Of a DNA stretch of 64,000 bases, positions 1-7,509 are shown piece by piece (the first letter of the stretch is position 1; each line of letters opens with the position of its first letter). The stretch is taken from the NCBI GenBank assembly GCA_964430245.1, contig CAYSEW010000007.1, positions 47,743 to 111,742 of the forward strand, in the 5' to 3' direction. The notes beneath the pieces are model-generated. The model did not search any database and was not told where the DNA came from. It was given only the letters and a program-made list of their open reading frames with translations. The DNA comes from CAYSEW01 sp964430245. Its GTDB lineage: Bacteria > Bacteroidota > Bacteroidia > Flavobacteriales_D > Parvicellaceae. Position numbers and translations under genes: made by a program.

Positions 1-762
1 CTAACTGTTTGGGAAGCTCAATTTGGAGATTTTAATAATGGAGCCCAAATCATTATAGATCAGTTTATTAGTTCTGCTGAAGATAAATGGGGGACACAAA
101 ATGGTTTAGTGATGTTATTGCCTCATGGTTATGAGGGAATGGGGTCAGAACATTCATCTGGAAGATTAGAAAGATTTTTGCAATTATGTGCAGAAGAAAA
201 TATTCAGATAGCCAATTGTACTTTGCCAGGAAATTATTTTCATCTATTAAGGAGACAGCTTAAAAGGAAATTTAGAAAACCCTTAGTCGTATTTACCCCC
301 AAAAAATTATTAAGGTATCCTAGAGCGACTTCTAGTATAAATGAATTTATTAAAGGAGGTTTTAAGGAAGTCATTGATGATGAGAGTAAGGATTTAAATG
401 ATGTTGCAGCGGTAGTTTTATGTTCAGGAAAGTTTTATTACGATCTTATTGAGGCAAAAGAAGAAAAAGAGATTACCAATATGGCTTTTGTAAGGGTTGA
501 ACAGCTCTATCCATTTCCTGAGAAACAGCTCAAAGATATTATTGCTAAATATGGAAAATCCTGTCAATATATTTGGGCTCAAGAAGAACCAGAAAACATG
601 GGTGCATGGTCATATATGCTTCGAATGTGGAAATTTAGTTCATTGATTTGCTGTTCTAGACATGTGTCAGCAAGTCCAGCTAGTGGATCTCCAAAAGTGC
701 ATGAAATTAGACATAATGAGATCATTAAAAAAGTAATGAGTTATTCATCAAAAAATAAATAA
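1..762 (+). CDS. sucA: 2-oxoglutarate dehydrogenase E1 component, C-terminal part (cut by window edge)
   Basis: The frame is open from base 1, so the gene begins outside the window; only about 253 C-terminal codons are present. It opens with WEAQFGDFNNGAQIIIDQF, the strongly conserved pyrimidine-binding stretch of SucA/OdhA, and continues with LLPHGYEGMGSEHSSGR, another SucA hallmark. The rest matches the E1 C-terminal domain (KKLLRYP, LCSGKFYYDL, EEPENMGAW). E1 is the thiamine-diphosphate subunit that decarboxylates 2-oxoglutarate and transfers the succinyl group to the lipoyl arm of E2. sucB starts 4 bases after the stop, so the two are co-transcribed. The first internal ATG, at 109, is not the real start. 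Confidence 0.96.
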   Translation, partial: LTVWEAQFGDFNNGAQIIIDQFISSAEDKWGTQNGLVMLLPHGYEGMGSEHSSGRLERFLQLCAEENIQIANCTLPGNYFHLLRRQLKRKFRKPLVVFTPKKLLRYPRATSSINEFIKGGFKEVIDDESKDLNDVAAVVLCSGKFYYDLIEAKEEKEITNMAFVRVEQLYPFPEKQLKDIIAKYGKSCQYIWAQEEPENMGAWSYMLRMWKFSSLICCSRHVSASPASGSPKVHEIRHNEIIKKVMSYSSKNK

Positions 763-766
763 AAAG

Positions 767-1996
767 ATGTCAGTTCTAGAAATGAAAGTTCCAAGTCCAG
801 GTGAATCTATTTCAGAAGTTGAAATTGCTGAATGGATGGTAGATGATGGGGATTATGTAGAGAAAGACCAAACTATTGCAGAAGTAGATTCTGATAAGGC
901 AACTTTAGAATTGCCAGCTGAAGAAGCAGGAATCATTACACTAAAAGCTGAGGTTGGTGATGTAGTGGAAGTTGGACAGATAGTTTGTTTAATCGATACT
1001 TCAGCTGAAAAGCCGGAAGGATTTCAATCAGCCCAAAAAGAAAGTATATCTGAAGATAAATCACAGGAAGCTCCTAAAGAAACAAAACAACAAGAACCAA
1101 TAGTACAGTCAGATTCATATGCTTCTGGTCATCCAAGTGTCGCTGCTAAAAAAATGATTGAGGAGAACGAATTGGCTGCTGAATTAATTCAGGGATCAGG
1201 AAAGGATGGAAGAATTACAAAAGGGGATGTAATGACAGCATTAAGATCCGGTGCTGCTAGAACAGATCGCCAGAGTGAATCAAAGAAGATGAGCATGCTT
1301 CGGAGAAAGATCGCTTCTAGATTAGTGGCTGTTAAAAATGAAACAGCTATGCTAACCACTTTTAATGAGGTGGACATGAAGCCCATAATGGACCTAAGAA
1401 AACAATTCAAAGATGAATTCAAGGAGAAATATGAAGTTGGATTAGGATTCATGTCTTTCTTCACTAAAGCATGTACAGAATCATTATTAGAATTTCCTGA
1501 GGTGAATTCAATGATCGATGGCGATCATATGGTTTCCTATAATTATGCAGATATAGGGATTGCAGTAAGTTCACCTAAAGGATTGATGGTTCCAGTTTTA
1601 AGGAATGCTGAAAAAATGAATTTATTAGAGATTGAATCAACCATTAAATACCTGGCAACTAAAGCAAGAGATGGTAAGATTTCCTTAGATGAGATTACAG
1701 GAGGCACTTTTACTATTACTAATGGAGGTGTATTTGGATCTATGTTAAGTACTCCTATTATTAACCCTCCCCAATCGGCTATTTTAGGGATGCATAATAT
1801 TGTTGAAAGACCTACTGTTGTAAACGGAAAGGTGGAAATAAGGCCTATTATGTATTTAGCTTTATCTTATGATCACAGAATTATTGATGGTAAAGATAGT
1901 GTTGGGTTTTTGGTGAATGTTAAAGAGATATTGGAAAATCCAATTGAAAAAATCTTTAATTCAAAAGATCCTAAAGAAGTACTTTTTAATTATTGA
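767..1996 (+). CDS. sucB: 2-oxoglutarate dehydrogenase E2, dihydrolipoyllysine succinyltransferase
   Basis: 409 residues, the usual SucB length. Domains in order: lipoyl domain (about 1-77) with the attachment lysine K44 in EVDSDKATLE; a Gln/Glu/Lys-rich linker; peripheral subunit-binding domain (about 120-155, HPSVAAKKMIEENEL...GKDGRITKGDV); and catalytic acyltransferase domain (about 175-409) with the active-site motif SYDHRIIDG. It transfers succinyl from lipoamide to CoA in the TCA cycle. The DSDKATLELPA lipoyl site and the pairing with sucA favour the 2-oxoglutarate complex over pyruvate or branched-chain complexes. The stop overlaps the convergent TPR gene by 11 bases. Confidence 0.96.
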   Translation: MSVLEMKVPSPGESISEVEIAEWMVDDGDYVEKDQTIAEVDSDKATLELPAEEAGIITLKAEVGDVVEVGQIVCLIDTSAEKPEGFQSAQKESISEDKSQEAPKETKQQEPIVQSDSYASGHPSVAAKKMIEENELAAELIQGSGKDGRITKGDVMTALRSGAARTDRQSESKKMSMLRRKIASRLVAVKNETAMLTTFNEVDMKPIMDLRKQFKDEFKEKYEVGLGFMSFFTKACTESLLEFPEVNSMIDGDHMVSYNYADIGIAVSSPKGLMVPVLRNAEKMNLLEIESTIKYLATKARDGKISLDEITGGTFTITNGGVFGSMLSTPIINPPQSAILGMHNIVERPTVVNGKVEIRPIMYLALSYDHRIIDGKDSVGFLVNVKEILENPIEKIFNSKDPKEVLFNY

Positions 1997-3137
1997 CCTC
2001 TTTTTGCATTTTACTCATTAATTCTTCTGCTCTTTTAGTGTAAAATCCTTTTCCTTGAATAATCTTGTTTAAAGTTTCAATACATGCAGACTTGTCGTTC
2101 TTTTCATATAAAGAAATGGCTTTGTACCAGTTGGCTTCTTCATAAAAAGTATTGTATTTATGTTCAATACAGCTATTAAAATGTGCTATTGCGCTGTTCA
2201 ATTGATTGATGTTGTAATAGCATAAAGCTCCATAGAATAAGGCATTAAGGTCTTTTGGATATTGCTCAAGTATTACTTTGTATTTTTTAAGTGCTGCTTT
2301 GAAATTATTATTTCTGAATAATATCATGGCCTCTAATAAATAGTCATCATAGGAGATTTCTTTAATGATCGTTTGAACATCTCCTATAGTTACTGAACTT
2401 TTATTTTCTGCTGATGCAGGAAGTCCTGATAATTTAAATTCTGTTGTAGTGATCTTCTCGGTATGTAATGCCTTATAATTTACAGTGAGTAACTCCTTTA
2501 CATATTTTACAGAAATATTGCTAATAGAAACAGGCTCATTACTTAAAGAAATTGTAGTATTTATTTTTACGGCTTCAATGGATTTCATTTTAATAATTTC
2601 TTCAACTTCCGATTCCATTTCAAAGGTGTTGTTGTTGGTTTCATTATCTATAGTGATAGGAGTAGATAGGACTATTTCTGAAGCATCAACCATTTCATCT
2701 GCAGGTAATATTGAGGATTTGTCTATATCTTGATCTGAAAGCTCTTTAACTAATGGTTGACTTTTACTTTCAATATCAGGATTTACAATTGTTTGTTTTT
2801 TTGTGATTGTATTTTCTTTATTCATTAATTGATTAATGGTAAAAACAGCACCAGAGACTATACATACTGTGACTAATATTATTGTATAATTTGATTTCCA
2901 TAGTTTTCCAGAGTTATTAATTTGAGAATTGATCTTTTGCTCAACGCTATTAAAATCTTCAATTGCATTTGGATTAGATTCAAACCCTTCCATGGCTTCT
3001 TGTTCAAATTCATTGTCAAGCATTTTTTCTTCAATTGCTCTTTTTTCTTCATCAGAAAGTTGACCAATTGAATAATCCTTTATCTCTTTTTTGGAGAGTG
3101 TATCCTTTTTACTGAATATGTTTTTTAGTCCATTCAT
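1986..3137 (-). CDS. Membrane-anchored TPR protein, probable regulator of the adjacent ECF sigma factor
   Basis: 383 residues. A charged cytoplasmic N-terminus (about 1-80) contains a stretch of the kind seen in Bacteroidota anti-sigma-like proteins (YSIGQLSDEEKRAIEEKMLDNEF). One membrane segment follows (about 83-103), then a low-complexity spacer, then TPR-like helices at about 275-375 (AMILFRNNNFKAALKKY, DLNALFYGALCYYNINQLN). The start codon overlaps the sigma factor stop as ATGA, so translation is probably coupled. Sigma factor plus one-span protein is the standard ECF pair, so I infer an anti-sigma or sensor role, with the TPRs in the periplasm. No zinc-finger HxxxCxxC motif is present. 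The function is not proven by sequence. Confidence 0.7.
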   Translation of the reverse strand: MNGLKNIFSKKDTLSKKEIKDYSIGQLSDEEKRAIEEKMLDNEFEQEAMEGFESNPNAIEDFNSVEQKINSQINNSGKLWKSNYTIILVTVCIVSGAVFTINQLMNKENTITKKQTIVNPDIESKSQPLVKELSDQDIDKSSILPADEMVDASEIVLSTPITIDNETNNNTFEMESEVEEIIKMKSIEAVKINTTISLSNEPVSISNISVKYVKELLTVNYKALHTEKITTTEFKLSGLPASAENKSSVTIGDVQTIIKEISYDDYLLEAMILFRNNNFKAALKKYKVILEQYPKDLNALFYGALCYYNINQLNSAIAHFNSCIEHKYNTFYEEANWYKAISLYEKNDKSACIETLNKIIQGKGFYTKRAEELMSKMQKEVNN

Positions 3138-3697
3138 TTTTTATTAATAAGGATTAATTTGAGGTTTCTTTTGCCATTTTGAAGCTCACTTTTTACTTTT
3201 TTGATGTCCCATCCTGTTTCATCAGTAATTTGAGCATAGGATTTTTCATTTAAATAAAACAGTTTAATAGCTCTTTGCTGATCTGGTTTTAGTTTGTTAA
3301 CTGCTTTTTCAATTTCATTTAATTGAACTTCTTTATTTATTTTTTCATTGATCTCATCTTCATTTTCTTGGATGTTTTGAAAAACAGCTATGTTAACTTC
3401 ATCATTTTTATTTTTCCTTAATTTCATTAAGCAATGATTCTTTGTGCAGCTGTAAAGCCAGGATTTAGGATATGTTATTTCACTCGTGGTCATGTCTTTC
3501 ATTGCTTTTTCAAAAATCTGCATAGTGGCGTCTTCAGCTTCTTCTTTATTTTTAAGGTATTTAAGACAGACTCCAAATACCAGGTGGGAATATCTATTAA
3601 AAATCTGTCCATAATACTTTATATTTTTTGATTTTTGATAGCGAACTACTAATTCTTTATCTGATAGTTGGTCAATATTTTCATGTTTAAATAGCAA
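3134..3697 (-). CDS. ECF-type RNA polymerase sigma factor
   Basis: 187 residues, normal for an ECF sigma-70 factor. Region 2 spans about 25-95 (NRYSHLVFGVCLKYLKNKEE, then EDATMQIFEKAM). Region 4 spans about 125-185, with a helix-turn-helix (LKPDQQRAIKLFYLNEKSY, then ITDETGWDIKKVKSELQNG). It directs RNA polymerase to a dedicated promoter set. The start is TTG at 3697: no ATG exists in frame between the upstream stop and this codon, and the protein then begins MLFKHENIDQLSD, as expected for the family. The upstream plug-only gene ends in the same reading frame 17 codons before this start. The downstream TPR gene overlaps as ATGA. Confidence 0.9.
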   Translation of the reverse strand: MLFKHENIDQLSDKELVVRYQKSKNIKYYGQIFNRYSHLVFGVCLKYLKNKEEAEDATMQIFEKAMKDMTTSEITYPKSWLYSCTKNHCLMKLRKNKNDEVNIAVFQNIQENEDEINEKINKEVQLNEIEKAVNKLKPDQQRAIKLFYLNEKSYAQITDETGWDIKKVKSELQNGKRNLKLILINKK

Positions 3698-3748
3698 TCT
3701 ATAATAAAGGTCGTTATTTGAATTGTAGATATCAAAAGATATTGGTTT

Positions 3749-4483
3749 TTAATATTCGCCAAGTGCTATAGCCGCTTTTCTTTCTCTGTATAAGTCGAAA
3801 AAGCTTTTAGTTTGAAGTATTACAACACCACCTGTAACATCACCATACATAGCTGGCACACCTCCTGTATATACAGTTAGTGACTGAATGGCACTACCTG
3901 GAACGCCTTGCAAGTTCTTTGTTTTAACTCCATCTACAAAATACTGAACAGCATCACTTCTAGAACCTCTTATATACACCTCTCCATTACCACCTACTGC
4001 AATTCCCGGAGCAGCAATTTGTAATAGTGTAGCTGGATCTCTTAGAGCAGGGCTATGCTTTAATTCTTTGGCGTCAATAATGTTGGCAGTTGGGTTTTCA
4101 GGATCAATCAAATCTATTCCGTTAGTTTCAACAGTATATGAAGGTAATGTGTCATTGGTGTGTTCAACTAAGAATTGAGCATCCAAGAATTTTATTTTGT
4201 TGGGTTGCACCTTAACAGATGTTATTTTCTTTGTTTGCATACCCATGAATGAAATAGTTACAGTATAAGTGCCAGGATCCAATGGTTTAATGGTGAATTT
4301 ACCATCATAATCAGTTGCCTCTCCAATTTTAGTATTTCCTACTTCTACATATACACTTGCGCCTGGAACAGGGGAAAGGTCATCTTTAAAAAATACTTTT
4401 CCTTTAATCTCCCCTGGAGTGTTTTGAGAGAAAAGAGTGGTACTAAATAAGAGGATGATTAATAGATTGATTTGCTTTTTCAT
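3749..4483 (-). CDS. Secreted carboxypeptidase-regulatory-like plus TonB plug-only protein, no barrel
   Basis: 244 residues. Signal peptide about 1-19 (MKKQINLLIILLFSTTLFSQ). A carboxypeptidase regulatory-like domain follows at about 25-105 (GEIKGKVFFKDDLSPVPGAS, DYDGKFTIKPLDPGTYTV). A TonB-receptor plug domain follows at about 130-228 (IDAKELKHSPALRDPATLLQ, GEVYIRGSRSDAVQYFVDGV). The protein stops just after the end of the plug, at GGVVILQTK plus a short tail, so the 22-strand barrel is absent. Such receptors normally run past 700 residues. The following DNA codes for the sigma factor and shows no barrel, so a recent frameshift is unlikely. It may be a soluble partner of a receptor or a signalling protein. 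It lies 51 bases upstream of the sigma factor on the same strand. Confidence 0.8.
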   Translation of the reverse strand: MKKQINLLIILLFSTTLFSQNTPGEIKGKVFFKDDLSPVPGASVYVEVGNTKIGEATDYDGKFTIKPLDPGTYTVTISFMGMQTKKITSVKVQPNKIKFLDAQFLVEHTNDTLPSYTVETNGIDLIDPENPTANIIDAKELKHSPALRDPATLLQIAAPGIAVGGNGEVYIRGSRSDAVQYFVDGVKTKNLQGVPGSAIQSLTVYTGGVPAMYGDVTGGVVILQTKSFFDLYRERKAAIALGEY

Positions 4484-4535
4484 AGTTGTAATTTTTATGG
4501 TTTGTTATTTAGATGCACGATATAAAAAATTCCAT

Positions 4536-4562
4536 AAAAAAAGCCGCATTATTTAATGCGGC
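4536..4562 (-). terminator. Rho-independent terminator of the leftward TonB-receptor operon
   Basis: Perfect 8-bp stem GCCGCATT / AATGCGGC (4543-4550 and 4555-4562) with a 4-base loop. On the minus strand it is followed by seven Ts (4536-4542). It lies 24 bases after the stop of the cupredoxin/T9SS gene and before the plug-only gene, so it separates the two transcription units. Confidence 0.9.
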
Positions 4563-4586
4563 CTCAGTAGATCAAAATATTTTATG

Positions 4587-6245
4587 TTATTGAATCAATA
4601 ACTTTTTAACATGTTCTCCTATGTTTAGGATGTAATTTCCTTTAGAAAAATTTTGAAGATCAATTATATGATTTCCTTTAGCGAAATTTTTATTATAACA
4701 AGTTTTCCCCGAAAGATCTGTAATTTTAATGGTAGCATCCATTTGTAATTCCATATTTAATAAATCTTTAGCTGGGTTAGGATAATAGCTAAAACGAACT
4801 AAATCATTTTCTCCAATAGTTGTTATTTCATCAATATCATCTATATCTCTTGGGAGTATCTTAAAGTTACTGAAGCTATAATCTACAAGCCCTGTTACAT
4901 TGTATATATTATTTAGTGTAGGTGTAAAAGGGAAGAAAAAATCATCCACATTACAAGGACCAGATCCATCATTAATAATCCATTCTCCAAAACCTGCATT
5001 GTCATTGGTGCAAGTAGCAGTGTTAACGGTTACCAGACAACCTTCATATTCTTCACTTGCTGCTTGTAATGAAGAAACGAGGTTTGAAGAATATGTATTT
5101 CCTGAAGAAACAATTACTAGAGTATTTACATTTTTTAATTCAGTTAAATTGAAATATTCATCTACTTCACAACTAATTGTGATAGAGTCTCCTTCTGTTA
5201 CATTAGATAATGTATCATATACATATATGCCACTCCATTCTCCCTCTCCACTTTGTAAATAATAAGTGTTGTCTGCTCTTACATAAGTTACAATTCCTCC
5301 AGTATTTATTTGCTGGCCCATATAAGGTGAATCTGCTGGATTTGCAGTAGTGAATTGAATATCATAAATAGAAACTGTTGTAGGGTTAGCGCCTCCTTCA
5401 GAAATAAGAATATCATCTATTTCATAAGTGCTTCCATCAGAAGCTCCTCCCGTATATTGAAAAGCTATAGTTGTTGTGCTTGGAGAAGAAGATATAAAAG
5501 GACTAAGATCTAAATTTCCAGAATTGACAAAATTCCAGCTAGAAATATCCGAATCCATGTTCAATTGAGCAGTAATATCAGTCCATGATGGTGCGCTAAC
5601 TGTTTGAACTATAATAGTACCAGTCATGCCAAAACTAGCATGGGGGTCACATTGAAATTCATAAGTGCCTGCAACAGTGAAAACAAATTGATAAGTCCAA
5701 CCGGATCCGACAGAATTTCCAAAACTCTGAGGGTTGTTGGGAAAGGTAGTTGTAGTCCCATTTACATTATGACTTCCACTTGTGTTAATCCAGGTAACGG
5801 TGTCGCCCACATTAATAGTAATACTAGAAGGACTCCATGAAGTTCCAGCTGTAGAAATTGTATAATTAGCTGGAGTTACTGTGATGTAATCTGTTGAGAT
5901 ATATACTTTAAGGTCATCACCAGCAAATCTTTTTACATTTTCAAAATTAAGCTGTGGAGTTGATGCAGTTGAAAGGTCGATCAAAGGACTGATTAACCAG
6001 GTTTCCATTGGACTATTTGTTGCAGATGTAGCGTTGTAATTAGAAACTTTCGCAAACGCATCACCGCTAAAATCGTCATGATACCAATCATAACCATCTG
6101 GATGTGCTGTAATGATTTCAGTATTCCAAGCGTTATTTTGAGTTAATGATCCTCCTGAAGGTTCAAAATCTTCAGTGAAATAGGTTTGAGCTGAAATTCC
6201 ATAAAATAGGAATAAGCTAACTAAAATAGTAAGGGTGTTTTTCAT
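4587..6245 (-). CDS. T9SS-sorted protein: jelly-roll domain with inserted cupredoxin, OB-fold-like region
   Basis: 552 residues. Signal peptide 1-19 (ends GISAQ). A choice-of-anchor-J jelly-roll starts at about 21 and is interrupted at residue 120 (LKVYISTDY). It resumes at about 220 (SWTDI) and ends near 285 (YEIDDILISEGG). The inserted segment, about 121-218, is a plastocyanin/azurin-type cupredoxin with type-1 copper ligands H159, C199, H202 and M207 (GSHNVNG; EFQCDPHASFGMTG). Residues 290-475 resemble the OB-fold region found in secreted Bacteroidota nucleases (GIVTYVRADNTYYLQSGEG). The last about 70 residues are a T9SS type A sorting domain (FSYYPNPAKDLLNMELQ). It is the third gene of the receptor operon, 11 bases after the DUF5689 gene. 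Copper electron transfer or copper binding is inferred from the ligands only. Confidence 0.85.
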   Translation of the reverse strand: MKNTLTILVSLFLFYGISAQTYFTEDFEPSGGSLTQNNAWNTEIITAHPDGYDWYHDDFSGDAFAKVSNYNATSATNSPMETWLISPLIDLSTASTPQLNFENVKRFAGDDLKVYISTDYITVTPANYTISTAGTSWSPSSITINVGDTVTWINTSGSHNVNGTTTTFPNNPQSFGNSVGSGWTYQFVFTVAGTYEFQCDPHASFGMTGTIIVQTVSAPSWTDITAQLNMDSDISSWNFVNSGNLDLSPFISSSPSTTTIAFQYTGGASDGSTYEIDDILISEGGANPTTVSIYDIQFTTANPADSPYMGQQINTGGIVTYVRADNTYYLQSGEGEWSGIYVYDTLSNVTEGDSITISCEVDEYFNLTELKNVNTLVIVSSGNTYSSNLVSSLQAASEEYEGCLVTVNTATCTNDNAGFGEWIINDGSGPCNVDDFFFPFTPTLNNIYNVTGLVDYSFSNFKILPRDIDDIDEITTIGENDLVRFSYYPNPAKDLLNMELQMDATIKITDLSGKTCYNKNFAKGNHIIDLQNFSKGNYILNIGEHVKKLLIQ

Positions 6246-6256
6246 GTTTTTTTATT

Positions 6257-7504
6257 TTATTCTTGAATTATAATATCATCTACTTCCCATGTGCTGCCGT
6301 CACTTGAGCTTCCTATGTATTTATACGCAACATAAGTATTTGCTGAAATATATGGCTGTAAATTAACATTACCTGAATTGACCCAAGAGAAAAAACCAGT
6401 TGATAAGGTAAAGGATTCTTGAAGCCATGTTGCTGTTGAGGGAGCACTTGTGCCATCGTAGTCTGTTGATACATAAAGCTCTAAAGGGTCACCAAGATAG
6501 CTATATGCATTTTCAAAATTCAAATAAGGATTAGTAGTTGAAGAAAGGTCAATGGCAGGTGAAATTAGCCAGGTTTCACAAGGGTCATTCCCAGAGCCGT
6601 TGTAGTTAGAAATACTTCCATATGGGTCTGGAGCTCCTCCTGCTGTTGAGGTTTCCCAACTAATAGAACCAGAAACATTATAATTGGTCCATCCTCCTGA
6701 AGTTACAGATCCATCATCAAAATTCTTACTTAATATAGCACCTGATCCACCTCCTCCTGTGCACCTGGTATTAGTAAAATCAACTTCATTAATGTCTCTA
6801 ATGTAAAGCTGAATATCAGAACCGAAAACGCCAACTATTGCAATAATAGATCCATTATCTGAAGGAAGTGTGTTGTCTGCAAAATTAGCGTATCCACTTG
6901 TTCTTACTAAAATAGTATTGCCACTGCAGTCAGTAAGTGTTCTGTTTTCACTGAATTGATTAATGGCATCGGCATAGCTATATCCTAGCTCAGCACTTAT
7001 AAATTCAACATCATTTAATTGTACTAAATAACCCTGAAGTGCAGGAGAGATCTGATTTACGGAATAAGTTGTTGGTGTAATGTGTTTTTGAGTAGCCTGT
7101 TTTACAATATTTTTGTCTACATCTACAGAGTCAATCTGTATCATTCCACTATATTCACTAAGAACAGTTCCATTTAAATTAATCCTTATAGAATCACCAA
7201 TATACAAACCTCCAGATGCTAATAACCTTAAACGAATTGCACCAGATGCATCTTGTATGTAAGCTTCTTTGTAAAAGTTCCCATCAGTTTCTTCAGTGGT
7301 TACATTTGCGTAAATATTATAATCTTCTGTAATAGAAAGATCAGTACCGGTATACATAGCTTTAAGATCTGCAATAGTAATAACACTTCCTTCAGGAATT
7401 TGTGTTATTGGCGGCTCATCATATTTTTTTCTGCAAGAAACATGGATCAAGACCGTACTAATAATAAAAATAGATGATAAAATTTTAATGTTATTATGTT
7501 TCAT
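6257..7504 (-). CDS. DUF5689 / choice-of-anchor J lipoprotein
   Basis: 415 residues. The N-terminus is a lipoprotein signal with the lipidated cysteine at C24 (TVLIHVSC). Residues about 35-250 match the DUF5689 (OB-fold-like) family (ITIADLKAMYTG, YIQDASGAIRLRL, LYIGDSIRINLNG). Residues about 258-415 form a choice-of-anchor-J jelly-roll (CETWLISPAIDLSSTTNPYL, STWEVDDIIIQE) clearly related to the one in the next gene, but uninterrupted. It is probably a surface-exposed lipoprotein partner of the TonB-dependent receptor, whose stop lies only 5 bases upstream of this start. No catalytic motif is visible, so a binding role is more likely than an enzyme. Confidence 0.85.
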   Translation of the reverse strand: MKHNNIKILSSIFIISTVLIHVSCRKKYDEPPITQIPEGSVITIADLKAMYTGTDLSITEDYNIYANVTTEETDGNFYKEAYIQDASGAIRLRLLASGGLYIGDSIRINLNGTVLSEYSGMIQIDSVDVDKNIVKQATQKHITPTTYSVNQISPALQGYLVQLNDVEFISAELGYSYADAINQFSENRTLTDCSGNTILVRTSGYANFADNTLPSDNGSIIAIVGVFGSDIQLYIRDINEVDFTNTRCTGGGGSGAILSKNFDDGSVTSGGWTNYNVSGSISWETSTAGGAPDPYGSISNYNGSGNDPCETWLISPAIDLSSTTNPYLNFENAYSYLGDPLELYVSTDYDGTSAPSTATWLQESFTLSTGFFSWVNSGNVNLQPYISANTYVAYKYIGSSSDGSTWEVDDIIIQE

Positions 7505-7509
7505 ATTTT

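Noticed and set aside
3729..3742. ATATC-AAAA-GATAT inverted repeat between plug-only and sigma genes
   Set aside because: Five-base AT-rich arms with no T-tract are too weak to call an operator or terminator.
5604..5840. Small open frames on the strand opposite large secreted-protein genes
   Set aside because: Shadow frames of low-complexity coding sequence; no signal, motif or separate regulation seen.
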